64,000 bases of DNA from Actinomycetota bacterium (lineage in GTDB: Bacteria; Actinomycetota; Nitriliruptoria; Nitriliruptorales; Nitriliruptoraceae): contig JAHWKY010000013.1 of NCBI GenBank assembly GCA_019347575.1, forward strand, positions 62,001-126,000, written 5' to 3'. Position 1 is the stretch's first letter. Each line of letters opens with the position of its first letter. The notes under the pieces are model-generated. The model saw nothing but the letters and a program-made list of their open reading frames with translations, was not told the origin of the DNA and did not search any database. Shown here piece by piece: positions 15,287 through 23,920 of this stretch. A program made the translations under genes and the position numbers.

Positions 15287-17033
15287 CCGGCTCGACACCC
15301 TCCCGGCCGGGTGGCCCGAGGATCACGGATACCGCACGCTGGGGTTCCACGCGTGGGCGTTCACCCAAGGGCTCGAGTGGGACTGGCGACGGGGCGAGTG
15401 GCGTCGCCGCTGGCACGGCCTGGTCCAGCCGAACGGTCCCCGGGCGGGACGGCGGTTCCTGTTCACCGACCGGCAGATGCGGTTCACGCTGTGGTGGTAC
15501 GCGGTCGACGACCAGGGCGACTGGCTGTTCACCCACGGCGTGCGTCGGCTCGCGAAGGGGTCGGGCAAGTCCCCCTACGCAGCGGTGTGGGCGCTGGTCG
15601 AGTTCCTCGCATCGGTGAGGCTCGACAGCTTCGACGACCGCATCCCTGGCGGGGCGATGGGCCGCCCGGTCGATCTGCCGCTGGTGCAGATCGCGGCGAC
15701 GGCCGAGAGCCAGACGAAGAACACGATGCGGATGGTGCGGGCGTTCGCGCCGAAGCGGTCGCCGGTCGTCGACGAGTTCCACATCGACCCTGGGAAGACG
15801 ACCTACTACCGGGTTCCCGAGGGGACGCTGGAGGTCATCACGTCGTCGCCGACCGCTGCGGAGGGTGCGGAGGCGACCGCGATCGTCGGGGACGAGCCGG
15901 AGCACTGGCGCCCCTCCAACGGCGGCGTCGAGCTGGCGGCGACGCTGGAGGACAACCTCGCCAAGTCGGGTGCGCGGATGATCGAGACCGCGAACTCGTG
16001 GATCCCCGGTCAGGAGTCGGTCGCTGAGGCGTCGTGGAACGCCTGGGTCGCTCAGGAGGAGGGCCGCACCCGCGGGCAGACCCGCATCCTGTACGACGCG
16101 GTCATCGCACCACCCGACGTGGACATGTCCGACCCGGACCGGTTGCGGGAGGCGCTCGAGTTCGTCTACGCCGACTGTGACTGGAAGAAGCCGCACGGCC
16201 CTGACGGTGAGCCGTTACGTGACCAGCCGCCCGATGTCCGCTCGATCATGGAGCGGATCTACAGCCCCAAGTCGCGGCCGAACGACTCGAAGCGGAAGTA
16301 CTTGAACCGACCGACGGCCGCTGAGGACGCCTGGGTCGAGCTCGAGCAGTGGGTCGCGCTCCGCGCCGAGGTCGAGGTCGACCCCGAAGAGCCGGTGGTG
16401 CTGTTCTTCGACGGGTCGAAGTCGCGTGACGCGACCGCGCTCGTGGGCTGCACCCTGAACACCAACCACGTGTTCACCGTCGACGTGTGGGAGCCGGACC
16501 CGAACGATCCCGACGACACCGTCGATGTCGCCGCGGTCGACCTCGCCGTCCAGCAGACGATGGACAACCTCAACGTGGTCGCGTTCTTCGCTGACGTGCG
16601 GGAGTGGGAGCAGTTCACCCTGACCACGTGGCCGCAGCGGTACGGCGAGCAGCTCAAGGTGTGGGCCGCGCCGTCGTCTCGGCCCCCGCAGGCGATCGCG
16701 TGGGATATGCGCGGCCACGCTTACGAGTTTGCGAAGGCCACCGAGGCGGTCCACAACGAGATCGTCGAGGGCTTCGAGGCGGTCCAGCGCGGCGATCCGG
16801 ACGCGCGGCCGTTCACCCACGACGGACGATCCGAGACCACCCGGCACGTCGTCAACGCTCGTCGTCGCCCGTACCGCGACGCGGTCGCGATCGGCAAGGA
16901 GTCGCCCGACTCACCCCGCAAGATCGACGCGGCCGTGTGCGTCATCGGCGCCCGGATGGTCCGTCGGATCGCGCTGGGGTCCGGTCAGAGCTTCGCCAAG
17001 CCCAAGCCGTCCCGTGTGGTCGTGCTGACCTAG
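15240..17033 (+). CDS. terL: Terminase large subunit
   Basis: A 597-residue packaging motor. The ATPase part has a Walker A variant RRLAKGSGKSPYAA and a Walker B ATAIVGDEPEHW with the catalytic Glu. The nuclease part has acidic positions in VVLFFDGSKSRDATAL, FFADVREW and the C-terminal DAAVCVIG. It pumps DNA into the prohead and cuts the concatemer. ATG 15240 was chosen because it follows an AGGAGG site; the longer frame at 15219 lacks one. It overlaps TerS. Length and motifs look intact. Confidence 0.95.
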   Translation: MSPSSTSTAAAVGPADRLDTLPAGWPEDHGYRTLGFHAWAFTQGLEWDWRRGEWRRRWHGLVQPNGPRAGRRFLFTDRQMRFTLWWYAVDDQGDWLFTHGVRRLAKGSGKSPYAAVWALVEFLASVRLDSFDDRIPGGAMGRPVDLPLVQIAATAESQTKNTMRMVRAFAPKRSPVVDEFHIDPGKTTYYRVPEGTLEVITSSPTAAEGAEATAIVGDEPEHWRPSNGGVELAATLEDNLAKSGARMIETANSWIPGQESVAEASWNAWVAQEEGRTRGQTRILYDAVIAPPDVDMSDPDRLREALEFVYADCDWKKPHGPDGEPLRDQPPDVRSIMERIYSPKSRPNDSKRKYLNRPTAAEDAWVELEQWVALRAEVEVDPEEPVVLFFDGSKSRDATALVGCTLNTNHVFTVDVWEPDPNDPDDTVDVAAVDLAVQQTMDNLNVVAFFADVREWEQFTLTTWPQRYGEQLKVWAAPSSRPPQAIAWDMRGHAYEFAKATEAVHNEIVEGFEAVQRGDPDARPFTHDGRSETTRHVVNARRRPYRDAVAIGKESPDSPRKIDAAVCVIGARMVRRIALGSGQSFAKPKPSRVVVLT

Positions 17034-17046
17034 CCAGGAGGCGGAT

Positions 17047-18588
17047 GTGGCGTTGCGGATCCCCTCCAAGGGCCTGTCGGCGCTTCCCGACGACGAGGAG
17101 CAGATCGCCAAGGGGCTGATGGCCAGGCTGCGCCAGTTCCAGAAGGTCAACGACCGCCAGGACAGCTACTACGACGCGGTGCAGCGCACCCGAGACCTCG
17201 GGATCGCCATCCCACCACACCTGCGGGATCTCGAAGCCGCCATCGGCTGGCCCGCGATGGCCGTCGACGTACTGGGGGAACGGCTCGTCCACGACGGCTG
17301 GATCGTTCCCGGAGGCGAGGATCTCGGACTGGACGAGATCATCGCCGCCAACAAGCTGGACCGTGAGCTGCGGTCGGGCCGCACGAAGGCGATGCGGTAC
17401 GGGATCGCGTTCGGTGTGGCAGGCACAGGCAACGAGGACGAGGGCGAAGCCAACCCACTGGTCACCGTCGAGTCACCGACACGGATGACCGTGACCTGGG
17501 ACCGCCGCCGCAAGCGCGTCACCGAAGCGCTGCTGCTCTCCACCGACGAGCAGGGCAAGCTCGACGGGGCGACGCTGTGGTACGACGACGTCATCGTCGA
17601 GCTGACCTACGCGGACCGACGCTGGACGGTGGAGGAGCGCTCCACGCACAGCCTGGCTCGACCACCCGTGGTCCGTCTGGTCAACCGCTACTCGGCCGGT
17701 GAGGGCGAGGGCGCCTCGGAGATCACTCGCCCGCTGCGTACCGCCACCGACAACGCGGTCCGGACCATCATCGCCATGGAGGTGTCACGAGACTTCTACG
17801 CGGCCCCCAAGTTCTGGCTCCTCGGCGCGGACGAGAGTTCGTTCGTCGGTCCCGACGGGAAGCCGAAGACGGCGTGGGAGACCTACATCGGTCGGCTCAA
17901 CGCCATCTCCAGCGACGGGTCAGGCAACACGCCCAAGGTCGAGACGTTCGACGGAGCATCACCGACACCGTTCCTCGAGCAGCTGCGCGGACTGGCGCAG
18001 ATGGTGTCGGCGGAGACGGCACTGCCGATCAGCTACCTCGGCCTGGTCCACGATGCCAACCCGGCGTCGGCCGATGCGGCCCTGGTCTCCGAGGCGCGGC
18101 TGAACCTGCGCGCCGAGGAACGTCAAGCCGACTTCGGCGAGGACGAGGGCGAGCTGATGCGGATCGCCGTCTGGATCCGCGACGGTAAAGACCCGGGCGT
18201 CACCCCCACTCCGGACTGGCGCCCCGCAGCGACCCCGACCCTGTCGGCAGCGGCCGACGCGGCACAGAAGCTGGTCGAGGCAGGGATCCTCCCCGCCGAC
18301 TCCGACGTCACCTGGGAACGGGTCGGCCTCGATGAGGATGACCGGAAGCGGTTGCGGGAGCACCTCGAAGGTGACCCGCTCACCGAACTGTTTCGCACCC
18401 TGGACGGTCAGGCGCAGACAGACGACGACCTGAAGGCCAAGGCGACCGCGCTGGGCGTGATGATCCGGGCCGGGGTCGAGCCCAGCGACGCGGCACGACG
18501 GGTCGGTCTGGAAGGGCTGCAGTTCACCGGAGAGAGGCCGACATCGCTGCGTCGTACGGAGACCACGACAACTACAGGTGAGGGCTGA
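17047..18588 (+). CDS. Portal protein (SPP1 gp6-like)
   Basis: A 513-residue protein directly after TerL with an AGGAGG site and GTG start. Landmarks are AVDVLGERLVHDGWIVPGG near the N-terminus, RPPVVRLVNRYSAGEGEGAS, VSRDFYAAPKFWLLGAD and ALPISYLGLVHDANPASADA, all typical of SPP1/gp6-type portals. Twelve copies form the channel at one capsid vertex for DNA entry and exit. The C-terminal part is polar with an acidic, Thr-rich tail. The next gene is the MuF-like partner, as usual. Confidence 0.93.
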   Translation: MALRIPSKGLSALPDDEEQIAKGLMARLRQFQKVNDRQDSYYDAVQRTRDLGIAIPPHLRDLEAAIGWPAMAVDVLGERLVHDGWIVPGGEDLGLDEIIAANKLDRELRSGRTKAMRYGIAFGVAGTGNEDEGEANPLVTVESPTRMTVTWDRRRKRVTEALLLSTDEQGKLDGATLWYDDVIVELTYADRRWTVEERSTHSLARPPVVRLVNRYSAGEGEGASEITRPLRTATDNAVRTIIAMEVSRDFYAAPKFWLLGADESSFVGPDGKPKTAWETYIGRLNAISSDGSGNTPKVETFDGASPTPFLEQLRGLAQMVSAETALPISYLGLVHDANPASADAALVSEARLNLRAEERQADFGEDEGELMRIAVWIRDGKDPGVTPTPDWRPAATPTLSAAADAAQKLVEAGILPADSDVTWERVGLDEDDRKRLREHLEGDPLTELFRTLDGQAQTDDDLKAKATALGVMIRAGVEPSDAARRVGLEGLQFTGERPTSLRRTETTTTTGEG

Positions 18589-18589
18589 C

Positions 18590-19372
18590 GTGGCCGCCAC
18601 CACTGCAGGGGCAGCACTGACCGAAGCGCACCGGGTCGGTCAGGTCAGGCTCGCTGCCCTGACCGTCGTCCAGGTCGGCCGGGTGTGGCCCGCACTCGAC
18701 CCTGCCGACCTGACACGCACCTGGCCCGCGCTCGAGCAAGCCATCACCGCACTGGTGACGCGCGGGCGGCCCCGCTCCGCACAGCTCACGCTCGAGTACC
18801 TACGAGCGTTCCTGCAGGCAGAGGCCGGCCGGACACTGACCCGCCCGGAACCCATCATCGGCCTCGATCGGGACCGGCTCGTCACCTCGCTACGGGTCAC
18901 CGGCCCCGTCACGATCAAGCAGGCCACCGCCGCCGGAGCACCGCTGGCCCGAACTTCCCGGACCGCGCTCGCCCAGGTCGCCGCCGCGGCGTCACGACAC
19001 GTGCTCGACGCGGGACGCGCCACCGCCCTGGCGACCGCACTCAACGAGGGGTTCAACCGCTGGACACGCGTGTCGGACGGCTCCCCATGCGCCTTCTGCG
19101 CGATGCTCGTCTCCCGCGGTCCCGTGTATCTGACACGCGACACGGCCGAGTTCCAGGCTCACGACCGGTGCGGATGCACGGTCGAGGTCGTCGTCGCCGG
19201 TGATGGCTGGACCCCCCAGGCACGCCGCTTCCACGACATCTGGAACGACGCGACACGGGGCGAGCGGGACCAGCTGACCGCGTTCCGACGTGTCTGGGAG
19301 GGCCGCACCGACGGTCCACGCCGCCCCAGACCATCAGCTTCCCGGGCACGAGGGTTCGTCCCCGCCCGGTAG
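18590..19372 (+). CDS. MuF-like minor head protein
   Basis: A 260-residue protein. The C-terminal domain has SDGSPCAFCAMLVSRGPVY and HDRCGCTVEVV, the MuF/VG15-type Cys pattern, placed right after the portal as in many phages. The N-terminal half is helical. Such proteins bind the portal inside the capsid and are ejected or aid assembly. Starts at 18578 and 18590 are both possible; the second leaves a short coupling to the portal stop and follows the purine-rich GGTGAGGG. Confidence 0.8.
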   Translation: MAATTAGAALTEAHRVGQVRLAALTVVQVGRVWPALDPADLTRTWPALEQAITALVTRGRPRSAQLTLEYLRAFLQAEAGRTLTRPEPIIGLDRDRLVTSLRVTGPVTIKQATAAGAPLARTSRTALAQVAAAASRHVLDAGRATALATALNEGFNRWTRVSDGSPCAFCAMLVSRGPVYLTRDTAEFQAHDRCGCTVEVVVAGDGWTPQARRFHDIWNDATRGERDQLTAFRRVWEGRTDGPRRPRPSASRARGFVPAR

Positions 19373-19384
19373 GAGAGATCGATC

Positions 19385-19404
19385 TTCCGTCCGAGCGGAC
19401 GGAA
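19385..19404 (+). other. Perfect hairpin upstream of scaffold gene
   Basis: An 8-bp stem with a 4-nt loop: TTCCGTCC, GAGC, GGACGGAA. It lies in the 78-nt gap after the MuF-like gene and 46 nt before the scaffold start. No T-run follows. It could be an RNA processing or stability site, a weak attenuator or a protein-binding site. Confidence 0.55.
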
Positions 19405-19450
19405 AACCGTGCCGTCCAAGGCGACGGCGCCAAGCCCCAGGAGGGCACAC

Positions 19451-20131
19451 ATGCGACACCTGCGACGCATCACCACCGTGACCGACCCACAGACCGGGAA
19501 GGTCTACCCCATCCCTGCCGGGGCCGAAGACGGCGACGGGGGCGGGGACGGGGACGGGAAGGGCACCGAAGGTGAAGGGTCTGGTGACGGCGACGGCGGC
19601 GATGCTGAGGGTTCCGGAGACGGAACAGCCGGCGACGGTGGCGCCGACACGAAGTCACAGCAGACCGCTTCGAAGCCTCCGTGGGGTTCGGACGAGGAGT
19701 TCGACCCCGAGAAGGCGTGGAAGCTGATCCAGAACCTCCGCGGCGATGTCGACGAGCTGAAGCCCAAGGCGGCCAAGCTCAAGGAACTCGAGGACGCCGA
19801 CAAGACCGAGGCGCAGCGCGCGGCCGAGCGGGCCGCCGAAGCGGAGAAGCGCGCCGCCGAAGCCGAGGCGCAGGCCGCCAAGCTCGAAGCCGCCGTCAAG
19901 CACGGGCTGACCGAGGAAGACCTCGACCTGCTCGGGACAGGCACCCCCGAAGAGATCGCGGAGCGAGCCGAGAAGCTCGCCGCCCGCCTCGGATCGAGCC
20001 AGGAGAGGCCGCTACCACCGTCGTCCCGCAGGCAGGGACGCGGAGGGAGTTCATCCAAGCTCTCAGCCAAGGAGAAGGGGCTCGAAGAGGCCCGCCGACG
20101 GTTCGGTGAGCCCGCCAAGAGCAACCAGTAG
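19451..20131 (+). CDS. Capsid scaffolding protein
   Basis: A 226-residue protein. Residues about 20-65 are a Gly/Asp/Glu-rich linker. Residues about 85-170 are a long charged coiled coil (LIQNLRGDVDELKPKAAKL, AAERAAEAEKRAAEAEAQA). The end is basic with Ser-Arg repeats. This composition and its position before decoration and capsid genes are typical for scaffolds that shape the prohead and then leave. ATG 19451 is 6 nt from a perfect AGGAGG (19439-19444), so it is preferred over the upstream GTG 19409. Confidence 0.88.
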   Translation: MRHLRRITTVTDPQTGKVYPIPAGAEDGDGGGDGDGKGTEGEGSGDGDGGDAEGSGDGTAGDGGADTKSQQTASKPPWGSDEEFDPEKAWKLIQNLRGDVDELKPKAAKLKELEDADKTEAQRAAERAAEAEKRAAEAEAQAAKLEAAVKHGLTEEDLDLLGTGTPEEIAERAEKLAARLGSSQERPLPPSSRRQGRGGSSSKLSAKEKGLEEARRRFGEPAKSNQ

Positions 20132-20178
20132 CGGATCGGGCACACGTCCGGCCGTCGACAACTTGAGAGGAGCACACC

Positions 20179-20889
20179 ATGTCCTACATCGGTGTGGAAA
20201 CCACCCAGTACCAGGTCGAGGACCGGTCGTGGGATCTCAGCCCCCACGGCAGCGAGCCGGGCACGACCCCCAGCATCACCCTCGACGTGTCCACCTTCAC
20301 GGCGGGCACCCACTATCCGGACGGATATCTGCCGTCCGGGCTGCCGCTCGGCCGCATCACCGCGACCGGGCTGTACGGACCGTACGGCGGCCGCACCAAC
20401 GAGGTGCAGACGATCGATCTCGGCGCGGCCACCGCCGGCTCGATCACGATCACCTTCGACGGTGAGACGACCGGGGCGATCGCCTTCAACGCGAGTGCGG
20501 CCGCTGTGCAGACCGAGCTCGAGAACCTCTCGAACATCAACCCGGGCGATGTCGTCGTGACCGGCGGACCGCTGCCGGGAACGATCACGCTCACGTTCGG
20601 TGGCCAGTACGCCGGCGTCAACGTGCCCGAGGTCACCGTCACGCCGACTGGCCTGACCGGTGGCACCGTCACGGTCACGACGACCACGCAGGGCGGCTCG
20701 GCCGTGTCGGATGGCCGCGAGGTTGCAGCTGGGCTGCTGTTCGCGTCGGTGAAGGTGCCGGACACGGCCGACACGACCAAGGATGTCGGTGGCGCCCTCA
20801 AGGTCCACGGCTTCGTGGACGCGGCCAAGCTCCCCGTCGCGCTCGACGCGGCCGGGCAGGCCGACCTGACCCTCATCCACTTCGCCTGA
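20179..20889 (+). CDS. Head decoration protein with inserted beta domain
   Basis: A 236-residue protein. The outer parts (VETTQYQVEDRSWDLSPHGS, LFASVKVPDTADTTKD, VHGFVDAAKLP) look like the lambda gpD-type decoration protein found next to the capsid gene. Between residues about 75 and 175 lies an inserted beta-rich domain with GSITITFDGETTGAIAFN and GTITLTFGGQYAGVNVPE. That domain type is widespread in actinophage surface proteins and is probably displayed on the capsid. Decoration proteins trimerise at capsid three-fold positions and stabilise the packed head. Confidence 0.83.
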   Translation: MSYIGVETTQYQVEDRSWDLSPHGSEPGTTPSITLDVSTFTAGTHYPDGYLPSGLPLGRITATGLYGPYGGRTNEVQTIDLGAATAGSITITFDGETTGAIAFNASAAAVQTELENLSNINPGDVVVTGGPLPGTITLTFGGQYAGVNVPEVTVTPTGLTGGTVTVTTTTQGGSAVSDGREVAAGLLFASVKVPDTADTTKDVGGALKVHGFVDAAKLPVALDAAGQADLTLIHFA

Positions 20890-20917
20890 CCAGGCGCCAA
20901 CCGAGAGGAACAGCATC

Positions 20918-21952
20918 ATGGCGATCTTCTTCGACGCGCCGGTCGAACCCGACGCGCTCACCACGTTCATCCGCGAGGTCCCCATCCCGTCCGAACTGCG
21001 TCTGCTGGAGGAGTCGGGCGAACGATTCGAGACCGACAACACGATCGACTGGGCCGAGATCACCCAGACCAACCGCACCGCGCGGTACCGCAGCTACGAC
21101 GGGCGGATCCACGTGTCGGCGCGCGACACCGGCGAGGAGAAGCGCGTCAAGTTGCTGCCGCTGTCGACGTCGCTGTCGATGGGCGAATACGAGCGGCTCC
21201 AGCTCGAGTTCGCCCGGACCGGCGGCACCCGACAGGAGGCACTCGCACGCGCCATCTACAACGACGCGGAGCGGCTCACCCGCGAGGTGCAGAACCGGCT
21301 CGAGCAGGCCATCGGTGACGTGCTCACCGACGGCAAGCTCACTATCAACGAGGGCGGGTTCGTTGGCGAGGCCGACTACGGCGTCCCCGCCAACCAGATC
21401 GTGACGGCCGCCATCGCGTGGACCGACACGACCAACGCCACCGTCCTGACCGACCTTGTTGCCTGGTACGACGTGCAGATCGGCAACGGGGTCATCCCCG
21501 AGGTGATTCGGACGTCCAACCGGGTCATCCGTCTGATGACCAAGAACAAGGAGATCATCGACGCCGTCCACGGCTCGACTCAGGGACGCACACGCGTCAC
21601 CATCGATGACTTGAACAGCCTCCTGGCATCCGAGGGGCTGCCGCAGGTCGTCGCTTCCTACGACACGCAGGTCGACGTCGATGGGACCGCCACGCGGACC
21701 ATCCCCGACGACCGGCTGCTGTTCACGCCGGCGTCGCTGACCGATCTGGTGCAGGTCGCGATGGGCATCTCCGCGACCGCGCTCGAGCTCGTTGACTCCA
21801 ACCTGGCTGAGATGGATTTCGAGGAGGCTCCTGGCATCGTCGGGGTCGTGGAGAAGATCGGCCCCCCCTACCGCGAGTTCACGTTCGTGGATGCGGTCGG
21901 GATGCCCGTCCTCACCGACGCCAAGCGGCTCTTCGTCGCTGACGTCGCCTGA
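20918..21952 (+). CDS. Major capsid protein
   Basis: A 344-residue protein between the decoration and head-tail connector genes. Features include PIPSELRLLEESGERFETD, LPLSTSLSMGEYERLQLEF, and a C-terminal part with TPASLTDLVQVAMGISATAL, consistent with a HK97-fold capsid protein, perhaps of the gpE group. A separate scaffold precedes it, and there is no fused protease. Strong ribosome site AGAGGAA. The hairpin at 22,319 downstream may raise capsid expression relative to the tail genes. Confidence 0.88.
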   Translation: MAIFFDAPVEPDALTTFIREVPIPSELRLLEESGERFETDNTIDWAEITQTNRTARYRSYDGRIHVSARDTGEEKRVKLLPLSTSLSMGEYERLQLEFARTGGTRQEALARAIYNDAERLTREVQNRLEQAIGDVLTDGKLTINEGGFVGEADYGVPANQIVTAAIAWTDTTNATVLTDLVAWYDVQIGNGVIPEVIRTSNRVIRLMTKNKEIIDAVHGSTQGRTRVTIDDLNSLLASEGLPQVVASYDTQVDVDGTATRTIPDDRLLFTPASLTDLVQVAMGISATALELVDSNLAEMDFEEAPGIVGVVEKIGPPYREFTFVDAVGMPVLTDAKRLFVADVA

Positions 21953-21969
21953 TCAGGAGGGATCACATC

Positions 21970-22311
21970 ATGAGCGCCAAGAAGCTCAAGACCGATGTCC
22001 ACGTCGCCAACGAGGCGGGCGAGACGCAGGTGTTCAAGGCCGGCACCACCCCTCCCCCGGAGGTGGCTAACAGGATCACCAACCCCAACGCCTGGGAGGA
22101 GGGCGACACGTCCGCCCAGGACGCCACCGACGATGCGGGTGGGGAGGCCCCGGCACTGCCGGACGATGCGCCGCCCCGCGCCGGGAAGGGCTCCGGAACC
22201 GAGGAGTGGCGCGCCTACGCGACCGAGAAGTTCGGGCTGGAGCTGGCTGAAGACGCCAGCCGTGACGACATCATCGAGGCGGTCTCGGCGGCTCACACCG
22301 CCAACGGCTGA
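21970..22311 (+). CDS. Small head-region protein with HeH/SAP-like C-terminus
   Basis: A 113-residue acidic protein. The first part has KKLKTDVHVANEAGETQVFK and a flexible Asp/Ala/Pro-rich linker. The C-terminal 40 residues, EEWRAYATEKFGLELAEDAS then RDDIIEAVSAA, match the HeH/SAP-like segment of TerS (DVWREYATSLG..). Such motifs bind DNA. It is the last gene before a strong hairpin and lies after the capsid gene, so it may be a head-fibre or connector-associated protein. The function is unknown. Confidence 0.65.
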   Translation: MSAKKLKTDVHVANEAGETQVFKAGTTPPPEVANRITNPNAWEEGDTSAQDATDDAGGEAPALPDDAPPRAGKGSGTEEWRAYATEKFGLELAEDASRDDIIEAVSAAHTANG

Positions 22312-22318
22312 CCGCCCC

Positions 22319-22354
22319 GCCCTGGGGCGGGTCGTGACCGTCCCGCCCCAGGGC
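22319..22354 (+). terminator. Strong hairpin after head genes
   Basis: A perfect 13-bp stem (GCCCTGGGGCGGG with CCCGCCCCAGGGC) and a 10-nt loop, followed by TTCCTC. It lies between the HeH protein and the first connector gene. The stem is strong enough for an intrinsic terminator, but the short T-run makes partial termination or mRNA protection more likely. Confidence 0.7.
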
Positions 22355-22388
22355 TTCCTCGTGCCGGACCGTCCCGGAGGGTCGAGCG

Positions 22389-22781
22389 ATGCCTGAGCTG
22401 CCACTGCTCGCCACCATCGACGACTTGCAACGGCGGGTCGGACAGATCGACCCGGACTCGGTCGACCGGGCCGAGTCGCTGCTCGCCTACGCGTCCAGCC
22501 TCGTACGCGCCGACGCGAACCGCCGGTGGGAGACCGACCCTCCCGAAGAGCTGGTCGAGGTCGTCGTCGGCATGGTCGAACGTGCCCGCGACAACCCCGC
22601 GGGGCTCACCCAGGACACTGTCGGTCCGTTCTCCGTCTCGTACGGACCCGAGGCCGCTCAGCGCGTCTACCTGACCAAGGGTGACCGGGCCATCATCCGT
22701 TCCGCGGCTGGAGGCGGAGCGTTCACAGTGCCGCAACGGACCGGACCTGCCGGCTGGCACGGTGGCAGGTCGTCCTGGTGA
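22389..22781 (+). CDS. Head-tail connector (adaptor) protein
   Basis: A 130-residue protein beginning with PLLATIDDLQRRVGQIDPDS, followed by DRAESLLAYASSLVRADANR. This is the usual helical-bundle pattern of gp6/gp15-type adaptors that sit under the portal. Its position as the first gene after the head block supports the call. The stop overlaps the GTG of the next connector. Confidence 0.8.
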   Translation: MPELPLLATIDDLQRRVGQIDPDSVDRAESLLAYASSLVRADANRRWETDPPEELVEVVVGMVERARDNPAGLTQDTVGPFSVSYGPEAAQRVYLTKGDRAIIRSAAGGGAFTVPQRTGPAGWHGGRSSW

Positions 22782-23101
22782 CGGGAGAGACCGTCACCCT
22801 CCACCGCCACGCAGCAGGTGGCACCGACGCGCACGGCAACACCACCTACACCTACACCGACGAGACGGTCGAGGGGGCTGCGGTCGCGCCGCGTCAGGGC
22901 GAGGAGACCGGCAACAACCGCGATACCGCCATCGTGGGCCTCACCGTCTACCTCACCCACGAGGTCGAGATGAGTCCACTGGATCAAATGACGGTCCGTG
23001 GCGTGCGCTACAGCATCGTGGGTGAACCGGGCCTGTGGGTCAGCCCGCACACGGGCGTGACCCGCGGAGTCCAGGTCGCTCTGGAACGGATCGAGGGGTA
23101 G
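22778..23101 (+). CDS. Head-tail connector (stopper) protein
   Basis: A 107-residue beta-rich protein (GETVTLHRHAAGGTDAHGN, TAIVGLTVYLTHEVEMSP, YSIVGEPGLWVSPHTGV), consistent with the stopper that closes the portal channel after packaging. The GTG start overlaps the adaptor gene. The order adaptor, stopper, gp10-like, tail terminator is standard. Confidence 0.75.
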   Translation: MTGETVTLHRHAAGGTDAHGNTTYTYTDETVEGAAVAPRQGEETGNNRDTAIVGLTVYLTHEVEMSPLDQMTVRGVRYSIVGEPGLWVSPHTGVTRGVQVALERIEG

Positions 23102-23347
23102 ATGGCACGCGTCAAGATCCGCCTCACCCGCAACGGGCCCCGCCTACTGCGCCAGTCCGCCGGTGTCGCCGCAGACCTGGCCGCTCGCGCGGAACGGATC
23201 GCCGCCGCCGCGGGACCCGGCATGGTCGTCGACACCAGGATCGGCAAGAGCCGTGCCCGAGCCTCCGTGATCGCCTCCACGCCGCAGGCACGACGAGCAG
23301 AGGCCACGGGTCGCGCCCTGACCCGCTCCATCGACGCAGGACGATGA
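23102..23347 (+). CDS. HK97 gp10-like neck protein
   Basis: An 81-residue basic protein, shorter than the usual 110-150 residues. It has RNGPRLLRQSAGVAADLAAR and IGKSRARASVIASTPQARRA, the helix-then-beta pattern of gp10-like proteins in this exact genome position. The role, probably tail completion at the neck, is inferred from position and pattern. Confidence 0.65.
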   Translation: MARVKIRLTRNGPRLLRQSAGVAADLAARAERIAAAAGPGMVVDTRIGKSRARASVIASTPQARRAEATGRALTRSIDAGR

Positions 23348-23451
23348 TGATGGCCACCGTGAAGGTCGACCTCGCCAAGCTCACCGTCTGCAAGACGTGC
23401 GGTGCCGTTGTCGCCGATAAGCGGACACACGAGAAGTGGCACCGGGACTGA
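23344..23451 (+). CDS. 35-residue zinc-finger mini-protein
   Basis: A tiny frame with CKTCGAVVADKRTHEKWH, a CCHH zinc finger by pattern. It is tightly coupled: its ATGs (23344, 23347, 23350) overlap the gp10-like stop and its TGA overlaps the next ATG. Similar mini zinc fingers occur at this point in other actinophages. Confidence 0.6.
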   Translation: MMMATVKVDLAKLTVCKTCGAVVADKRTHEKWHRD

Positions 23452-23861
23452 TGAGCGACCCGGTGGCGTTCCCCGACATCGAAGCGGCCTTGGTGGCCTG
23501 GCTCCCCACCGTCCTGGCCGCCCACGGCATCGACCAGCCCGTCACGACCCGCGTCCCCAACCCCCGACCTGCCAGGTTCATCCGGGTCGTGCGCACCGGC
23601 GGCCCGCAACGCAACGTGGTGGTCGACGGGGCGCAGGTCACGTTCGAGTGCTGGGACGACGACGCCCCCGCTGCGGCTCATACGGCCCGAATCGTTCGTG
23701 CCGTCGTCGCCGCAGCCCGCAACGTGCGGACCCCGTCCGGCGAACTGATCTACCACACCGACGAGTTCTCCGGCCCGGCACTACTCCCTGATGTGTCGGG
23801 CCAGCCCCGCTACTCGTGGACCGTGCAGCTTCACACGCGAGGCGTACCACTGCCGGTCTAG
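23451..23861 (+). CDS. Tail terminator protein
   Basis: A 136-residue protein, FPDIEAALVAWLPTVLAAHG then RPARFIRVVRTGG and VTFECWDDD. This helix-beta pattern is typical of the lambda gpU/HK97 tail terminator that caps the tail tube and joins it to the head. It directly precedes the tail tube gene. ATG 23451 chosen because it overlaps the previous stop. Confidence 0.78.
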   Translation: MSDPVAFPDIEAALVAWLPTVLAAHGIDQPVTTRVPNPRPARFIRVVRTGGPQRNVVVDGAQVTFECWDDDAPAAAHTARIVRAVVAAARNVRTPSGELIYHTDEFSGPALLPDVSGQPRYSWTVQLHTRGVPLPV

Positions 23862-23920
23862 CCAGCGCGCCCCCCTGAACCGCCGCCGCCCGGTGGCCGA
23901 CTCTGCAGAAGGAGAGAACC

